Of a DNA stretch of 64,000 nucleotides, positions 1-15,617 are shown piece by piece; the first letter of the stretch is position 1, and the number at the start of each line of letters is the position of its first letter. The notes beneath the pieces were generated by a model. It saw nothing but the letters and a program-made list of their open reading frames with translations, did not search any database and was not told where the DNA came from. A program made the position numbers and the translations under genes. This stretch comes from Litoditis marina (taxonomy: Eukaryota > Nematoda > Chromadorea > Rhabditida > Rhabditidae), in assembly GCA_964036275.1 (NCBI GenBank), contig OZ038435.1, forward strand, positions 13,121,634 through 13,185,633. Direction: 5' to 3'.

Positions 1-3000
1 AACGAATACAACGCGAACTGACGATCAACTCCGTTTCGAGAACCTCGCGAATCTCTTTCGCCTCTTCTCCAATCAACTCCTGCAACAGAAACTAATCAAT
101 TCTACTTTAATTATTATTGAGAATAAGGTGTTTTTCAGCTGTTTGACAGACCGTAAAAACTAATCTAAAAGCAAATGTTCAATGAGTTATGAGTCGTGGA
201 GTCCATAGTCGACTTTTCGCTAAAAATCAAAATGAAGGTGGTTCAGATTGAATGTTTTATATTAAAAACGGTCTTTAAGTCTAATGTGGGCATCCAACAA
301 AATCACAAGTTACTAGTTACCAGTAGCTTTGAGCACGGATTCTTTTTCGTAGAATAGCCTTACTGGTGTGTAGGTTGAATCGTATTCGCAAAATGAAAGA
401 AATCACCTTATCCACGCAATCGATGAAGTATTTGAAGAGAGACTGTGTGGTGGGTAGTGGATCGCCCTTCAGAGGAGGACTTCCCGAGGCAAGCAGCGAA
501 CGCATCAGATTTGTGCACTGAAACACTTACGTCTAGAAACAAGGTCAGTTTACTACAAATCTTGAATATCTAGCCTCTGGGCGAAATTATGAGATTATGA
601 CAATTGACGTTAACCTAAAAAATCTCGAATAGCCGGTAACATTCAAAAGCAAGTACTCGAGTTTTTTTGTTGCCAAATTTGGCTATTACCGAGAGGGAGC
701 AGTGATAAGTATTAAATGTGTACTATAATCGAAAAAAAAACCTATTATTACGATTTACAGCGGGTAGAACTTACTTAGTAACGAGTACAAATTCAATTAA
801 AAGCTTACATTTGCTGAAAGTAGAGATAACTGACCGATGCCGTGCAACTGGGCTTCATGTCGCTGAGCATCCGAAACAGAAAACCCAACTGACACACAAT
901 GCAGTGCTCGTCGTCGCACGAATGATTCAGAAACACATTCCTCAACATCGGAACTTCGTGCAAAATCTGAATGGTGAATTAATCATACCTGATAGTAGAC
1001 TGAAAACAAATGCTGGAGCAAATTTCATGCGGTGTTGGTAAGAAGAGATGAGGTTCCTCACAGAGACGAGCCAAAACAATCCCACGCCCTCATTGCTTTT
1101 CTTTCTAAACGAATAACAATACAGATAAGAAGAGCCAAGAGATTCACAACTCACGTGAGCAATTTGGTTCACGTACATACTGGCGGGCGTACAGTCCAGC
1201 GGTACAACGTTCGTCTTATTGAATCTCAATAGCAGATTAGTGTCTATTCTGGACGGCTTGACACGCAGTTTCCGATAGAATTGAGGCACTACCAACTGCT
1301 CATCCACCTCTACTACGCCGTCTGGAGAGAAAAACAACAACAACAATAAGAATACAACCGAATTGTATAGTGTACAACATAAACGGAATAGTGCCTGTTC
1401 GAGGATTGTATGAGTTAAGCATCCCTCCATGGAAAAAAGGGTTCCCCTAGGTTATTTTCCCTAAACTGCAGCAATTTCGGAATAGTTATGAGTAGCTAAA
1501 AGTTGAGAATCATCCGGCGAGCTAACCGAGGTATCGCATCTATGGTGCAGAACAATGAATACACATTTTCAAAAAAGACTAAATAGTATATACCGGAATG
1601 AGGTGATATCGACATCAGATACGAAAAAACATGAATGCCAACCTTTTACAGGTTCAAAGTCCAGAAAATACGGGACAACATTGAAATAGCGGAATGGAGT
1701 TTGGGCCCGCGGGTTGGGAGCGTACCCCACGAACTGGATATTCTTCACTACCGCATGAGGTCCTGTGGGCTTCTGTTGCCTGCAAACAGAGTTCGCTTTT
1801 AGAAACATTCCACCAACGCTCACGTTTTTTTATAACTATATTAGTTCATGGCTTTCTTCTTCCGTTCTCCTGGATAGGTCTTCCCGATACAAAACCTTCG
1901 CCTAAACTAGACAAATCGAGCCTGGTGTATTATTCATAGGTGGGATAATGCCGGCTGCCGGTCCGTGGGTTCGTAGAGTTTATCATTCCCCAATCCCGAA
2001 AAAGGCAAAAAGCTATTGCTCTCCTCTTGGTAATTTCGGAATACGTCCAGAAATGTTGGATTAGTTATGGATTAAAGTATTACCACAGCGTATTATTGAA
2101 AACGCAAAAAACCTAGTCTGACTGACCTAAACATTGGTTGACATAGGTCTTCTGGCCAATCCGATAAATAAGTGTCGTCCGTTGAAAATGGCAGTGGCAC
2201 TGTTGCCAACGACGTTTGACTGTCATCTATGGTGAACGACTGCGGTGGTCCCAACTGAAATGAACACCGAAAACATGTACATACTATTATTACAGAAACA
2301 AGTAGGATCTTCTCATAACCTTGTAAAAAAATCGATTTGAAGCTATTGAACTTAACGGTCTTATCTGTAATCGAAACATTAAAAGTTGCTAGTGTGGGGA
2401 AGTTTAAACTAGATCAAAAATCAAAACATGAACTATGTAAGGAAATTAATGTATGAAATAGTGATCATTTTGACGACTCACGTGACGCACAGTCTCACAG
2501 AAACTTCCCGCTAGTGGCTAGTTTGCACAATCTTCACCAATTTATGAAACCACTCAAAAAGATATTTCAACTTCGTAACCACGGGCAACCAAGGTGAAAA
2601 ACGCACTGATAAAATCGTAATAATGAAGGTCTCCTCGATGACAAAAACTAAATTTAAAACTATGCAATGAGAAAATACTAACGGAGGGATCGGCGAACTC
2701 CGTTTCGAATGATGACTCGTTCATGACCGCCGAGGGGCGATCCGCGTACACATGAATGTGACCTGCAAAGATACCAGCGTGAATAACAGATGAAACAATA
2801 ATCCCATATCGAGCCCAACATTATCAACACCAACATAATCAAAGTAAACGCAACCTCTACTCAGTAAGACACAAATATTAGCTCTTGATTCGAATAATGC
2901 AACTGCAACTATTCAACTTTTAAAAAATAATGAAACATCGAAAGAAAAATGAGCAACGTACGATGAAAAATATAGTCGATGGAACCTAAGCGTTTCAATA

Positions 3001-5272
3001 ATGTGTTCTCGGAACAAAAGATCAGCCCTTTTCGTCTTTGTTAAACCGAGTATGAATAAACCGAAGAAAACAACTGATACCGAATTCATCTCCGAAGGCG
3101 ATGAGTTGCCGTGTCTTGGAGACATTGAAAGAAGTGAGGGCATATCCATCCGATTCGATTATCAATGGCACACCGGCCCCCTGATCACTGACATCCGTTA
3201 GTTGAGCTTGTCCTATCTGCAAATTAATCACGTGGAAAAGTATAATGTATATGAAAAGAATGCGCCTTTAAAACATACTTCAAAACTAGCAGTCGGCTAT
3301 ATATGAAATACATCTTAGATGTTCTGTGGTAGAACACCAAATAATACCCAGACAACAAGTGAAGGAAGTGAGAGCACATCCATCCCACTTCAAGTAAAAC
3401 AATAACTTCTGGTCTTCTCGAAAACAATATCGGATCGATTGCAAAAAGCTGTTTTGATTCGAAGAGCGATCTTTTCGTTTATCTATTTCCAGCTATACAT
3501 TATCTATTTAGCGATATTCGAGTTGTTGGTATCCAGTAAAACAATGAACAAGAACTAGCTCTCGAACTTATAAATATCAACATTTACGTGGCGCAGAGTA
3601 ACTCTTACCTGGGAAATTAGAATAACTCTCGAATCATAAAAGGAAGGCAGGAATCTCGTGAATACGGGAGCAAACGACAGAGCCAGCGGTTTTTGTGATT
3701 GAAATGTGCGTAGATCGTACACTTTCACATATGGATCGCCGTGGAGTGCGTTTAATCTGAAATGCACACCGCTAAACGACAATACTGAAACAAAAGTGAA
3801 AGTAACTCGTTTTTCAATCCAAATACGTTGAACGTAATGATTTTACATTGAACGGATAATTACACTCAAGAGCGCGAGAAGCGAATCTGTGTTATTATTG
3901 TAGTTTCTCTGGAGAAACAAGTAATCTGGAACGAAAAAATGTTTGAACAAAATACAAAATAACGAGAATCTAGAGAATCTGAATCTCATTATCGAACAAT
4001 CTCACTTTCATCTCACAAACCTGAAAGAACAGCCGCATGTTATCAGCTTATTTCCAGAAATGTCGAAGTCCGTAATCGGGCCACCGTGAGCTTTTGGTAT
4101 AAGCTTCAGCGTTTCTAGCGTTGTCATCGACCGCATAGCAACCTGAAAAAACCGAATTAACGACCATTAAAAACATCTCTGCTATGAAGTATCTACTCAG
4201 AATGCACTAGTTGCTCAAGTACTGAGCAGCTTACTTGAATACTTGGCTAGTTGAGCGTATGAATACGGGTTGAGATTACTTCAGGCTTCAGGAAAAAGAA
4301 GCATTAGGAAAACATAGGAAAAAAGAAATTATACAGCCATACGTGCTGGCTTGAAGTTGTTGCAAAAATGTTTTTTGTCTTCTCTGCTCTTTGATAATAT
4401 ATAACGAATGCTTCAGAATAACTAAAAGTAAGTACAATGAAAAAAAAAAACATACATTCCCGTCCGTGTCCGAAGTGAAAATGAAATTGGCATTTCCCCT
4501 TATGACCATAACATTCTTTTCCCGAATCGTAGCCTGAAAAATGAGGATTGAATGCTCAAGTGGATTGTCTTAATGTACAAAATAGCTAAACTACGTTCCG
4601 GGAGTCTTCTGAAGTGATCGAGTTTTATTTATTTATATATAATACGTGATTTCACCGAGAAAATATCCAAATTATGTTCATTTTGCAGTGTGAAGGGCAA
4701 GGCACATGTCGGTTGTCACGTTCTCAGCCCACAGGCTACACCTTTTATTTATTTCAAGCTTCAAGTAAGAGAAGCCAAATTGTTTTCCACGAATGATCTA
4801 ATAGTGAGCATTTGAATAGAAAAAACGTTACTTTCTTTAAAAATATATCGTCTCTTCAACAACCTGATGAATTCGAGAACCAAGCCAGCGAGAGTTATAT
4901 GACATGGACACACACGTATTCGTATATGCCTAACGTTTCCTCTTCGAATATCGAATGATGAGTACTCAATGGACTCAATGGCGGGTTTTTCTATAACAAA
5001 AAAAAAACCAACCACTCTCAGTTCCTTCTGTTTTTCGAAATCAAACTGAATCATTTGTTGCTGTTCTCCACCCAATAGAAGCGTTGGCGCCGTGCTCAGT
5101 CGATACATACAGCACATGTTGTTCATATTGGGCGTACTGCAATGTTGACGGTGATAAAATATTACCTTTAATTACTACTATATGTTATATGTGTAGTGTT
5201 GAGTTATTTGAATTTGAATAACACAGACATACGCAGCTGACTTTTCTGAATAGGTCATTTCAAAAATGCTAT

Positions 5273-5354
<82 letters not shown>

Positions 5355-7183
5355 CCAGTCATAGGTGAGGCGACTTTGTTGTCCACAGAAATTGAATGAA
5401 AAGAGGTTTCGTCATCTGGGTAACCAAACTACAAAAGGGGTCCAAGATTCGATTTCAACTTCAACCAACAAAATGCGACTAGTGTTGACTTTTAAAATCC
5501 CGATCGTTAGAAAAACGAGCGATTCAATAAGGCATCCAACAAAGTCGCCCTTCGTTTGTTGCCAGTCGTACTCCATTTTCTGAGAGCTTTTCAAAGTACA
5601 GAGGATCTTTGAAAAAAAGGTCACGTCGTAGAGCCATACACCGCGGTAAGGTCCGACTATTCGACAAAATGTCGTCCGTTTTCAGATTGAAACATGTGAA
5701 AATTAATGATTTTGGAACAAAAATAGACAAATTTTCTCGCTTCTGACGAAAAAGTAGTCCGTCTTTCGAATTTTCCTGACTATTCGGACAACTTGACTGG
5801 ACTATGCGTAGAGCGATGGATGAACTGATTTCCAAATTAAATATTCTTTCAGTGGACGTATTCACCAATCCTCGGTAAGCTAAAATACCTCCCCGCGGAA
5901 AGGTAGAGCACGAAAATAGTGTGCTAGTGAGGTCGGTGAGGAGGGTCCAAAGACGCGGGAAGCTTTTTTACCTTCCCGCGACATTGGTGAATACGGCCAT
6001 ATAAAAGTCCGTTGCTGTATCCTACAGCTAGCTCACCGAGTGAGGTACTAAACTAACTGGCGATCCTACCCCGATAAAGTTGTCCAAGTAGCCAGAAATA
6101 ATCTAATAACGGGCTACTTTTTCGTTGAAAACAAGGAAATTTGTCCACGTTTGATTCAAAATAGCAAAACCATTAATTTTCACGTGCTTCGATCTAAAAA
6201 CAGACTACTTTCTGTCGAATAGTCGGTCCTTACCGGTGTATGCTGACGACACTCGACAGAAAACGTCAACGAACCCACCTATGTTGGAACACATGCAGTC
6301 CTTGTCTAGTATTTGCTTTCAAATGCTTCTCGGAAAGTGTCATTACAAGAGACTCAGTGACTTCAATCGCACGAACATCCGAGGTGGAGCTGACGAAGGC
6401 GGTGTACTTTTCAAATGCATTTCCTCCATAAAACGACGCAACTCTTCCCTGAAATCGCAATTATAACCTTTTTCACCTGACAATCTGAGAAACCAATTCG
6501 AAAATACAACGAAAACTGGACGTGGTTCGGTAAATCTGGAGTCCCACGTGCGCGTTTAACAAAGTTGTGTGTGAGTCGTGACGTGAGTACATCTTCACAA
6601 TGACATATGGGGGATTGGGTGAGGAGAAGAAAGTGTTCAGCAAATTATTTTTTTACTCACACACCCGCCTTACATGCATTTCAGGACACAAAAGATTGTA
6701 GCAGTTAAAATGTGTCGTCGAAGCAAAGCAGAAATGACAAAATTATTGGGAATCAAAGATCTTGACAACTCACGCTGAAATTCCCGCACCACAGTAGCTC
6801 TTCATAAGGATCGAAGCACAAGGCAGTGATAGGAACTTCCGGAGCCGCAGGATTCACCTCTATTCGAGATAAATAACCGAAAGTACCGTTTCCGCCCACC
6901 CACTGAAATAAAACATAATGCATAAATAGGACTCGAAGCAAGTAAGTCAATAACTTCTGACAACTCTGTTCATTTTTTCATAAATAAAGTAATCTTATAA
7001 TACATACAAATAGTTATACAGAAAGTACAAAAACGTTCAGAAATTGTGATTTGAAAACGTTAAAAACTTGAACTAGCAGAAATCAACCAATTTCCCTATT
7101 TTTCTATGCTATCCTTAACTGCACTTATAGATTTCGAGCCAACTCACATCACCCTCTTCATCCTCACTTGTTAAAACATCCAT
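1..7183 (-). CDS. PAN2: PAN2 deadenylase catalytic subunit, 5' part (15 exons, runs off left edge)
   Basis: PAN2 is the nuclease subunit of the PAN2-PAN3 poly(A)-shortening complex in the cytoplasm. Coding exons, in transcript order on the minus strand: 7183-7148, 6902-6774, 6448-6279, 5136-5013, 4533-4456, 4142-4021, 3756-3609, 3216-3081, 2762-2683, 2254-2127, 1779-1643, 1321-1155, 966-835, 517-407, 79-1 (continues). All junctions are GT-AG and in phase, giving 592 residues plus one base. Residues about 30-340 are the WD40 region (PITALCFDPYEELLW, TLLLGGEQQQMIQFD, DPYVKVYDLRT, FNVSKTRQLIAFGDEFG). Residues 384-430 include the linker motif VGYAPNPR. The ubiquitin-hydrolase-like domain begins near 440; where active enzymes have the catalytic Cys this protein reads S477-M478-Y-V-N, so it should be inactive as a protease, as known for PAN2. 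CxxxxCxxCxLGFLF follows at about 502. The DEDD exonuclease lies beyond the edge. Start: first ATG in the exon after the acceptor CTCTACAG, 13 nt downstream. Exon limits are manual. Confidence 0.93.
5275..5353. repeat. (AT)n microsatellite
   Basis: An uninterrupted run of about 39 AT dinucleotides, inside PAN2 intron 3 (5137-6278). Length in the assembly may be unreliable. Confidence 0.97.
5625..6250. repeat. Foldback element / non-autonomous DNA-transposon-like inverted repeat
   Basis: The left arm (about 5633-5800) matches the reverse complement of the right arm (about 6080-6242) at roughly 75-80% by eye; shared blocks include GGTAAGG, CCGACTATTCGACA, GTGAAAATTAATG and ACGAAAAAGTAG. The innermost part of each arm keeps a perfect 13-bp match (5857-5869 with 5983-5995, CGTATTCACCAAT). 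The centre has its own 9-bp hairpin at 5954-5980 (CGCGGGAAG / CTTCCCGCG). No coding capacity and no clear target-site duplication were found, so family and exact ends are unknown. It lies in PAN2 intron 3. Confidence 0.75.
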
Positions 7184-7196
7184 AAGACGATAAAAC

Positions 7197-7205
<9 letters not shown>
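7184..7205 (-). promoter_or_regulatory. PAN2 leader splice acceptor (candidate trans-splice site)
   Basis: On the minus strand TTTTTTTCTCTACAG ends at 7197, leaving a 13-nt leader before the PAN2 ATG (7183-7181). A polypyrimidine-AG just before a start codon is what a nematode spliced-leader site looks like, but an upstream non-coding exon would look the same. Confidence 0.45.
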
Positions 7206-10125
<2,920 letters not shown>

Positions 10126-10184
10126 ACTTGTTGTTATGGTGTTGTTTTTTTATAAATTATGTTGTCCTATCAATTGTTGATTTG

Positions 10185-10190
10185 AATAAA
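10185..10190 (+). terminator. eEF1A polyadenylation signal AATAAA
   Basis: A canonical AATAAA 60 nt after the eEF1A stop codon. The expected cleavage point is at about 10200-10208, directly before the first base of the histone array. Confidence 0.85.
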
Positions 10191-10828
10191 AGCAATGACC
10201 AAATCAAGTGTAGCAGAGTACTATGAGAAATTGTAGAGTTTTGAAAAAGTAGCGAATGAGATAGGTTATTTTTTGTGTTTTTTGCGCCCAAGAGGCTTTA
10301 TTTGAAGAGAAAATGGATAGTTGATGGTTTTAGACACGAAGTTAGTTTCTGGTTTCTGATTCATTTGTTACAAGAGATAGTTACTGTTTCAAAAATGAGA
10401 TGTTTTGCTCTAAATTGAGATGTGTCCCTCTGGAAATAGACTGTTTTAGGTTTCCAAAAGTTGGATGTTTGGTAGTTAGAAGACGTAGTTTGATACTAAA
10501 CTTGGCATAAAACATGCTTTATGTGTGAAAACAAGAATGTTTTTGTTTTCAAAAATAGCTGTAGTGTGAAATGGGGTTACATTGCGGGCTGCCTTCATCT
10601 TCCCTCGTAATCTCTCATTCCCTCGATAAAAGTACACAAAAGTTTCCTAAATACCTTTTTACATGCTTAGGGCTAGTAATCGATTTGATAGTTTTGGTGG
10701 GCTATGCTGACCTTTGGAAGGTTGCCAAGACAGACAATACCAACCACCCGCGCGAATTAGAGTCAGACCTGCCAGAGTGCAAGAGACGCAGTCTGTGTAA
10801 CGCCGCGTGGTGGCTTCGCGAGACAGCA

Positions 10829-10834
10829 TATAAG
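10829..10834 (+). promoter_or_regulatory. H4 TATA-like element (TATAAG), unit 1
   Basis: GCATATAAGC lies 60 bp before the H4 ATG. The motif CGAAAACAATCTCAC starts about 22 bp downstream, a fitting place for transcription start. Recurs 60 bp before every intact H4. Confidence 0.65.
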
Positions 10835-10870
10835 CAGAGCGCGCCGGCCCGAAAACAATCTCACTCGTGA

Positions 10871-11200
<330 letters not shown>

Positions 11201-11235
11201 GTCCACACTCGCTCAAGAGCAAAAACTAACCCAAC

Positions 11236-11251
11236 GGCCCTCTTTAGGGCC
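11236..11251 (+). terminator. Histone 3' hairpin of H4, unit 1
   Basis: GGCCCT-CTTT-AGGGCC: a 6-bp stem and 4-base loop, 35 nt after the stop, flanked by CCCAAC and ACA. This is the SLBP-binding hairpin of replication-dependent histone mRNA; C as first loop base is the nematode form. GATAAA follows at 11289-11294. The hairpin recurs at +347 from each H4 ATG. Confidence 0.95.
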
Positions 11252-11467
11252 ACAATCTTGCATATATTGCCTATATTTCATGTTTGTCGATAAATATTGC
11301 TGTGTTTTTTGTATTTTTGGTCAAGTAAGCGATTTTGGTCGTTTCCAAGTGTATAAAAGAAGTTAATCAACTCGAAAAGTTTTATAATCGATATTCTTAG
11401 ATGTCTAGGTGTATTGGCAGTTATTTGGGTGGGTTGGTTCCACCAAGTTTTCTTACTGTAGCCAAGT

Positions 11468-11494
11468 GGGCGGGGCCTAGCGCGCGGCCTAGGG
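11468..11494 (+). promoter_or_regulatory. H2B promoter: GC box plus GCGCGGCCTAGGG box, unit 1
   Basis: GGGCGGGGCC (11468-11477) is followed by GCGCGGCCTAGGG (11482-11494), ending 60 bp before the H2B ATG. GATTTTGGCT at 11509 follows about 15 bp later. The same two-part layout precedes H2A and H3. Recurs in every unit, including the terminal broken one. Confidence 0.6.
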
Positions 11495-11554
11495 CACATC
11501 CGAGGGCAGATTTTGGCTCTAGTCACCACTTGCCCAGCCAGTGAAAACCTCATC

Positions 11555-11926
11555 ATGCCGCCCAAGCCATCCGCCAAGGGAGCCAAGAAGGCCGCCAAGA
11601 GCCAGAAAGTCAGCCGTACCGGAGACAAGAAGAGAAGAAAGTCCCGCAAGGAGTCCTACTCTGTGTACATCTACCGTGTGCTCAAGCAGGTCCACCCTGA
11701 TACCGGAGTCTCTTCCAAGGCCATGTCGATCATGAACTCGTTCGTCAACGACGTGTTCGAGCGCATCGCCGCGGAAGCTTCTCGTCTGGCTCAGTACAAC
11801 AAGAAGTCCACCATCTCTTCTCGCGAAGTCCAGACCGCTGTCAGACTCATCCTTCCCGGAGAACTTGCCAAGCACGCCGTGTCTGAGGGAACCAAGGCCG
11901 TCACCAAGTACACCTCCAGCAAGTAA
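11555..11926 (+). CDS. H2B: Histone H2B, unit 1
   Basis: Core histone that dimerises with H2A. It has 123 aa. The basic tail [15 protein letters not shown] is of nematode type, followed by the histone fold from about [21 protein letters not shown] to [15 protein letters not shown] and the C-terminal helix [19 protein letters not shown], which retains the ubiquitinated Lys of AVTKY. I use the ATG at 11555 (CATCATGCC) because family similarity starts there; 14 in-frame codons upstream belong to the leader. Lies 354 bp after the H4 stop, same direction, with its own promoter and hairpin. Confidence 0.99.
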   Translation: MPPKPSAKGAKKAAKSQKVSRTGDKKRRKSRKESYSVYIYRVLKQVHPDTGVSSKAMSIMNSFVNDVFERIAAEASRLAQYNKKSTISSREVQTAVRLILPGELAKHAVSEGTKAVTKYTSSK

Positions 11927-11956
11927 ACTTCGGTTTGCTTGTTAACCCAACCCAAC

Positions 11957-11972
11957 GGCCCTCTTTAGGGCC
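11957..11972 (+). terminator. Histone 3' hairpin of H2B, unit 1
   Basis: Same 16-nt hairpin, 30 nt after the stop; GATAAA at 12012-12017 (40 nt from the hairpin to the start of the hexamer). Recurs at +402 from each H2B ATG. Confidence 0.95.
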
Positions 11973-12179
11973 ACATATCTATTTGATTCCCGTTTTATTG
12001 CTGTGTTTTACGATAAATATGTGTGTTTTTTTGGTGTTACAAATCGATCGATTGGCAGATAGTAAGCCTGGTGGACGGTTTTCAGCTGACCTAGCCTAGT
12101 TGGATAGCGTCCAACACAAGAGCGAGAGATAGCGTCCTTGGAGTGACTGTTAGAGATTTTGCTGTGCCTAGGTGCGGCA

Positions 12180-12208
12180 GGGGGCGGAGCGAGTGGCGCG
12201 GCCTAGGG
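12180..12208 (+). promoter_or_regulatory. H2A promoter: GC box plus GCGCGGCCTAGGG box, unit 1
   Basis: GGGGGCGGAGC (12180-12190), then GCGCGGCCTAGGG (12196-12208), 58 bp before the ATG. CAAAATTTGGCTTA follows at 12222-12235, a candidate start region. Recurs in each unit. Confidence 0.6.
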
Positions 12209-12266
12209 GAGATGAGGGGGGCAAAATTTGGCTTAGGACACGAGTGCACTACTCACAACTATCATC

Positions 12267-12650
12267 ATGTCTGGACGCGGAAAGGGAGGAAAAGCCAAGA
12301 GCGGTGGAAAGGCCAAGTCTCGTTCATCGAGAGCCGGTCTGCAGTTCCCCGTTGGACGTCTTCACCGTATGCTGCGCAAAGGAAACTACGCTCAACGTAT
12401 CGGAGCCGGAGCCCCCGTCTACCTTGCCGCCGTGCTTGAGTACCTCGCTGCTGAGGTTCTCGAGTTGGCCGGTAACGCTGCCCGTGACAACAAGAAGTCG
12501 AGAATCAACCCTCGCCATCTTCAGTTGGCCGTCCGCAACGACGAGGAACTGAACAAGCTTCTCTCGGGAGTCACCATCGCCCAAGGAGGAGTCCTGCCCA
12601 ACATCCAGGCTGTCCTTCTGCCCAAGAAGACTGCTGGTGACAAGGAGTAA
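12267..12650 (+). CDS. H2A: Histone H2A, unit 1
   Basis: Core histone, 127 aa. The N-tail [23 protein letters not shown] precedes a fold with [25 protein letters not shown]. The acidic-patch stretches [12 protein letters not shown] and NDEELNKLL are complete. The C-tail [11 protein letters not shown] lacks an SQ(E/D)-hydrophobic end, so this is canonical H2A and not H2A.X; the acidic patch and M6 region are not of H2A.Z type. Lies 340 bp after the H2B stop. Confidence 0.99.
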   Translation: MSGRGKGGKAKSGGKAKSRSSRAGLQFPVGRLHRMLRKGNYAQRIGAGAPVYLAAVLEYLAAEVLELAGNAARDNKKSRINPRHLQLAVRNDEELNKLLSGVTIAQGGVLPNIQAVLLPKKTAGDKE

Positions 12651-12679
12651 CTCTCCGCACTTTGCAACCCAAACCCAAC

Positions 12680-12695
12680 GGCCCTCTTTAGGGCC
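12680..12695 (+). terminator. Histone 3' hairpin of H2A, unit 1
   Basis: Same 16-nt hairpin, 29 nt after the stop; GATAAA at 12735-12740. Recurs at +413 from each H2A ATG. Confidence 0.95.
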
Positions 12696-12915
12696 ACATA
12701 TACCTATTGCTTTGATTTTCTTGTTGTTTTTGTCGATAAAACGTTTACTGTACTGTTTTCAATGTCTATTTGAGGCCAACTGTTTGGGAGAAGTTACTAA
12801 AAAAGTTGGTATTTCTAAAACAAAACACATGTTGGGTCCGAATCTTACTGTCTTACAATATTTATTTGGTTTAATCGTCATTCAGACGATTATCTTCCCG
12901 CTTCTGACACTTCTA

Positions 12916-12941
12916 GGGGGCGTGGCCTGCGCGGCCCAGGG
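12916..12941 (+). promoter_or_regulatory. H3 promoter: GC box plus GCGCGGCCCAGGG box, unit 1
   Basis: GGGGGCGTGGCC (12916-12927), then GCGCGGCCCAGGG (12929-12941), 52 bp before the ATG. GAAAATCTTACGTTCA follows at 12966-12981. Recurs in each unit. Confidence 0.6.
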
Positions 12942-12960
12942 CACATTCTAGGCGCTCTGA

Positions 12961-13404
<444 letters not shown>

Positions 13405-13433
13405 ACGTGCTTGAACACTGATTCTAACCCAAC

Positions 13434-13449
13434 GGCCCTCTTTAGGGCC
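13434..13449 (+). terminator. Histone 3' hairpin of H3, unit 1
   Basis: Same 16-nt hairpin, 29 nt after the stop; GATAAA at 13489-13494. Recurs at +440 from each intact H3 ATG. Confidence 0.95.
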
Positions 13450-14200
13450 ACATTCTATGCTCATATATGTTTGGTTTCTGTGTATATTGATAAATATTGT
13501 CTGTTTCTTGGTAAACTGGTTGTGAAAAGGAGTTACTCTGGAGGTTGTAGAGTTTGAACTGTAGCAGAGTACTATGAGAAATTGTAGAGTTTTGAAAAAG
13601 TAGCGAATGAGATAGGTTATTTTTTGTGTTTTTTGCGCCCAAGAGGCTTTATTTGAAGAGAAAATGGATAGTTGATGGTTTTAGACACGAAGTTAGTTTC
13701 TGGTTTCTGATTCATTTGTTACAAGAGATAGTTACTGTTTCAAAAATGAGATGTTTTGCTCTAAATTGAGATGTGTCCCTCTGGAAATAGACTGTTTTAG
13801 GTTTCCAAAAGTTGGATGTTTGGTAGTTAGAAGACGTAGTTTGATACTAAACTTGGCATAAAACATGCTTTATGTGTGAAAACAAGAATGTTTTTGTTTT
13901 CAAAAATAGCTGTAGTGTGAAATGGGGTTACATTGCGGGCTGCCTTCATCTTCCCTCGTAATCTCTCATTCCCTCGATAAAAGTACACAAAAGTTTCCTA
14001 AATACCTTTTTACATGCTTAGGGCTAGTAATCGATTTGATAGTTTTGGTGGGCTATGCTGACCTTTGGAAGGTTGCCAAGACAGACAATACCAACCACCC
14101 GCGCGAATTAGAGTCAGACCTGCCAGAGTGCAAGAGACGCAGTCTGTGTAACGCCGCGTGGTGGCTTCGCGAGACAGCATATAAGCAGAGCGCGCCGGCC
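13450..14200 (+). other. H3-H4 spacer of the histone unit
   Basis: The longest spacer (835 bp from H3 stop to H4 start), AT-rich, recurring every 3351 bp. It holds the H3 3' signals at its left end and the H4 promoter at its right end. I see no RNA gene or conserved ORF; the 99-codon frame before H4 overlaps its TATA element and is not credible. Confidence 0.7.
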
Positions 14201-14221
14201 CGAAAACAATCTCACTCGTGA

Positions 14222-14551
<330 letters not shown>

Positions 14552-14905
14552 GTCCACACTCGCTCAAGAGCAAAAACTAACCCAACGGCCCTCTTTAGGG
14601 CCACAATCTTGCATATATTGCCTATATTTCATGTTTGTCGATAAATATTGCTGTGTTTTTTGTATTTTTGGTCAAGTAAGCGATTTTGGTCGTTTCCAAG
14701 TGTATAAAAGAAGTTAATCAACTCGAAAAGTTTTATAATCGATATTCTTAGATGTCTAGGTGTATTGGCAGTTATTTGGGTGGGTTGGTTCCACCAAGTT
14801 TTCTTACTGTAGCCAAGTGGGCGGGGCCTAGCGCGCGGCCTAGGGCACATCCGAGGGCAGATTTTGGCTCTAGTCACCACTTGCCCAGCCAGTGAAAACC
14901 TCATC

Positions 14906-15277
14906 ATGCCGCCCAAGCCATCCGCCAAGGGAGCCAAGAAGGCCGCCAAGAGCCAGAAAGTCAGCCGTACCGGAGACAAGAAGAGAAGAAAGTCCCGCAA
15001 GGAGTCCTACTCTGTGTACATCTACCGTGTGCTCAAGCAGGTCCACCCTGATACCGGAGTCTCTTCCAAGGCCATGTCGATCATGAACTCGTTCGTCAAC
15101 GACGTGTTCGAGCGCATCGCCGCGGAAGCTTCTCGTCTGGCTCAGTACAACAAGAAGTCCACCATCTCTTCTCGCGAAGTCCAGACCGCTGTCAGACTCA
15201 TCCTTCCCGGAGAACTTGCCAAGCACGCCGTGTCTGAGGGAACCAAGGCCGTCACCAAGTACACCTCCAGCAAGTAA
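14906..15277 (+). CDS. H2B: Histone H2B, unit 2
   Basis: Protein identical to the unit 1 copy. Confidence 0.99.
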   Translation: MPPKPSAKGAKKAAKSQKVSRTGDKKRRKSRKESYSVYIYRVLKQVHPDTGVSSKAMSIMNSFVNDVFERIAAEASRLAQYNKKSTISSREVQTAVRLILPGELAKHAVSEGTKAVTKYTSSK

Positions 15278-15617
15278 ACTTCGGTTTGCTTGTTAACCCA
15301 ACCCAACGGCCCTCTTTAGGGCCACATATCTATTTGATTCCCGTTTTATTGCTGTGTTTTACGATAAATATGTGTGTTTTTTTGGTGTTACAAATCGATC
15401 GATTGGCAGATAGTAAGCCTGGTGGACGGTTTTCAGCTGACCTAGCCTAGTTGGATAGCGTCCAACACAAGAGCGAGAGATAGCGTCCTTGGAGTGACTG
15501 TTAGAGATTTTGCTGTGCCTAGGTGCGGCAGGGGGCGGAGCGAGTGGCGCGGCCTAGGGGAGATGAGGGGGGCAAAATTTGGCTTAGGACACGAGTGCAC
15601 TACTCACAACTATCATC

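Noticed and set aside
718..1232. Plus-strand frames at 718-1041 and 1032-1232
   Set aside because: They overlap PAN2 exons 12 and 13 on the opposite strand and show no recognisable protein.
10571..10870. 99-codon plus-strand frame before H4, repeated in every unit
   Set aside because: It covers the H4 promoter, TATA element and leader, and its repetition only reflects the tandem array. No family resemblance.
11513..11554. N-terminal extension of H2B by 14 codons
   Set aside because: It starts at a non-ATG codon in the leader; family similarity begins at ATG 11555.
12143..12552. Two overlapping frames (98 and 126 codons) across the H2A promoter and gene
   Set aside because: Shadow frames of H2A with no start context and no homology.
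12637..12951. 104-codon frame in the H2A-H3 spacer
   Set aside because: It spans the H2A hairpin and the H3 promoter boxes; repeated only because the unit is repeated.
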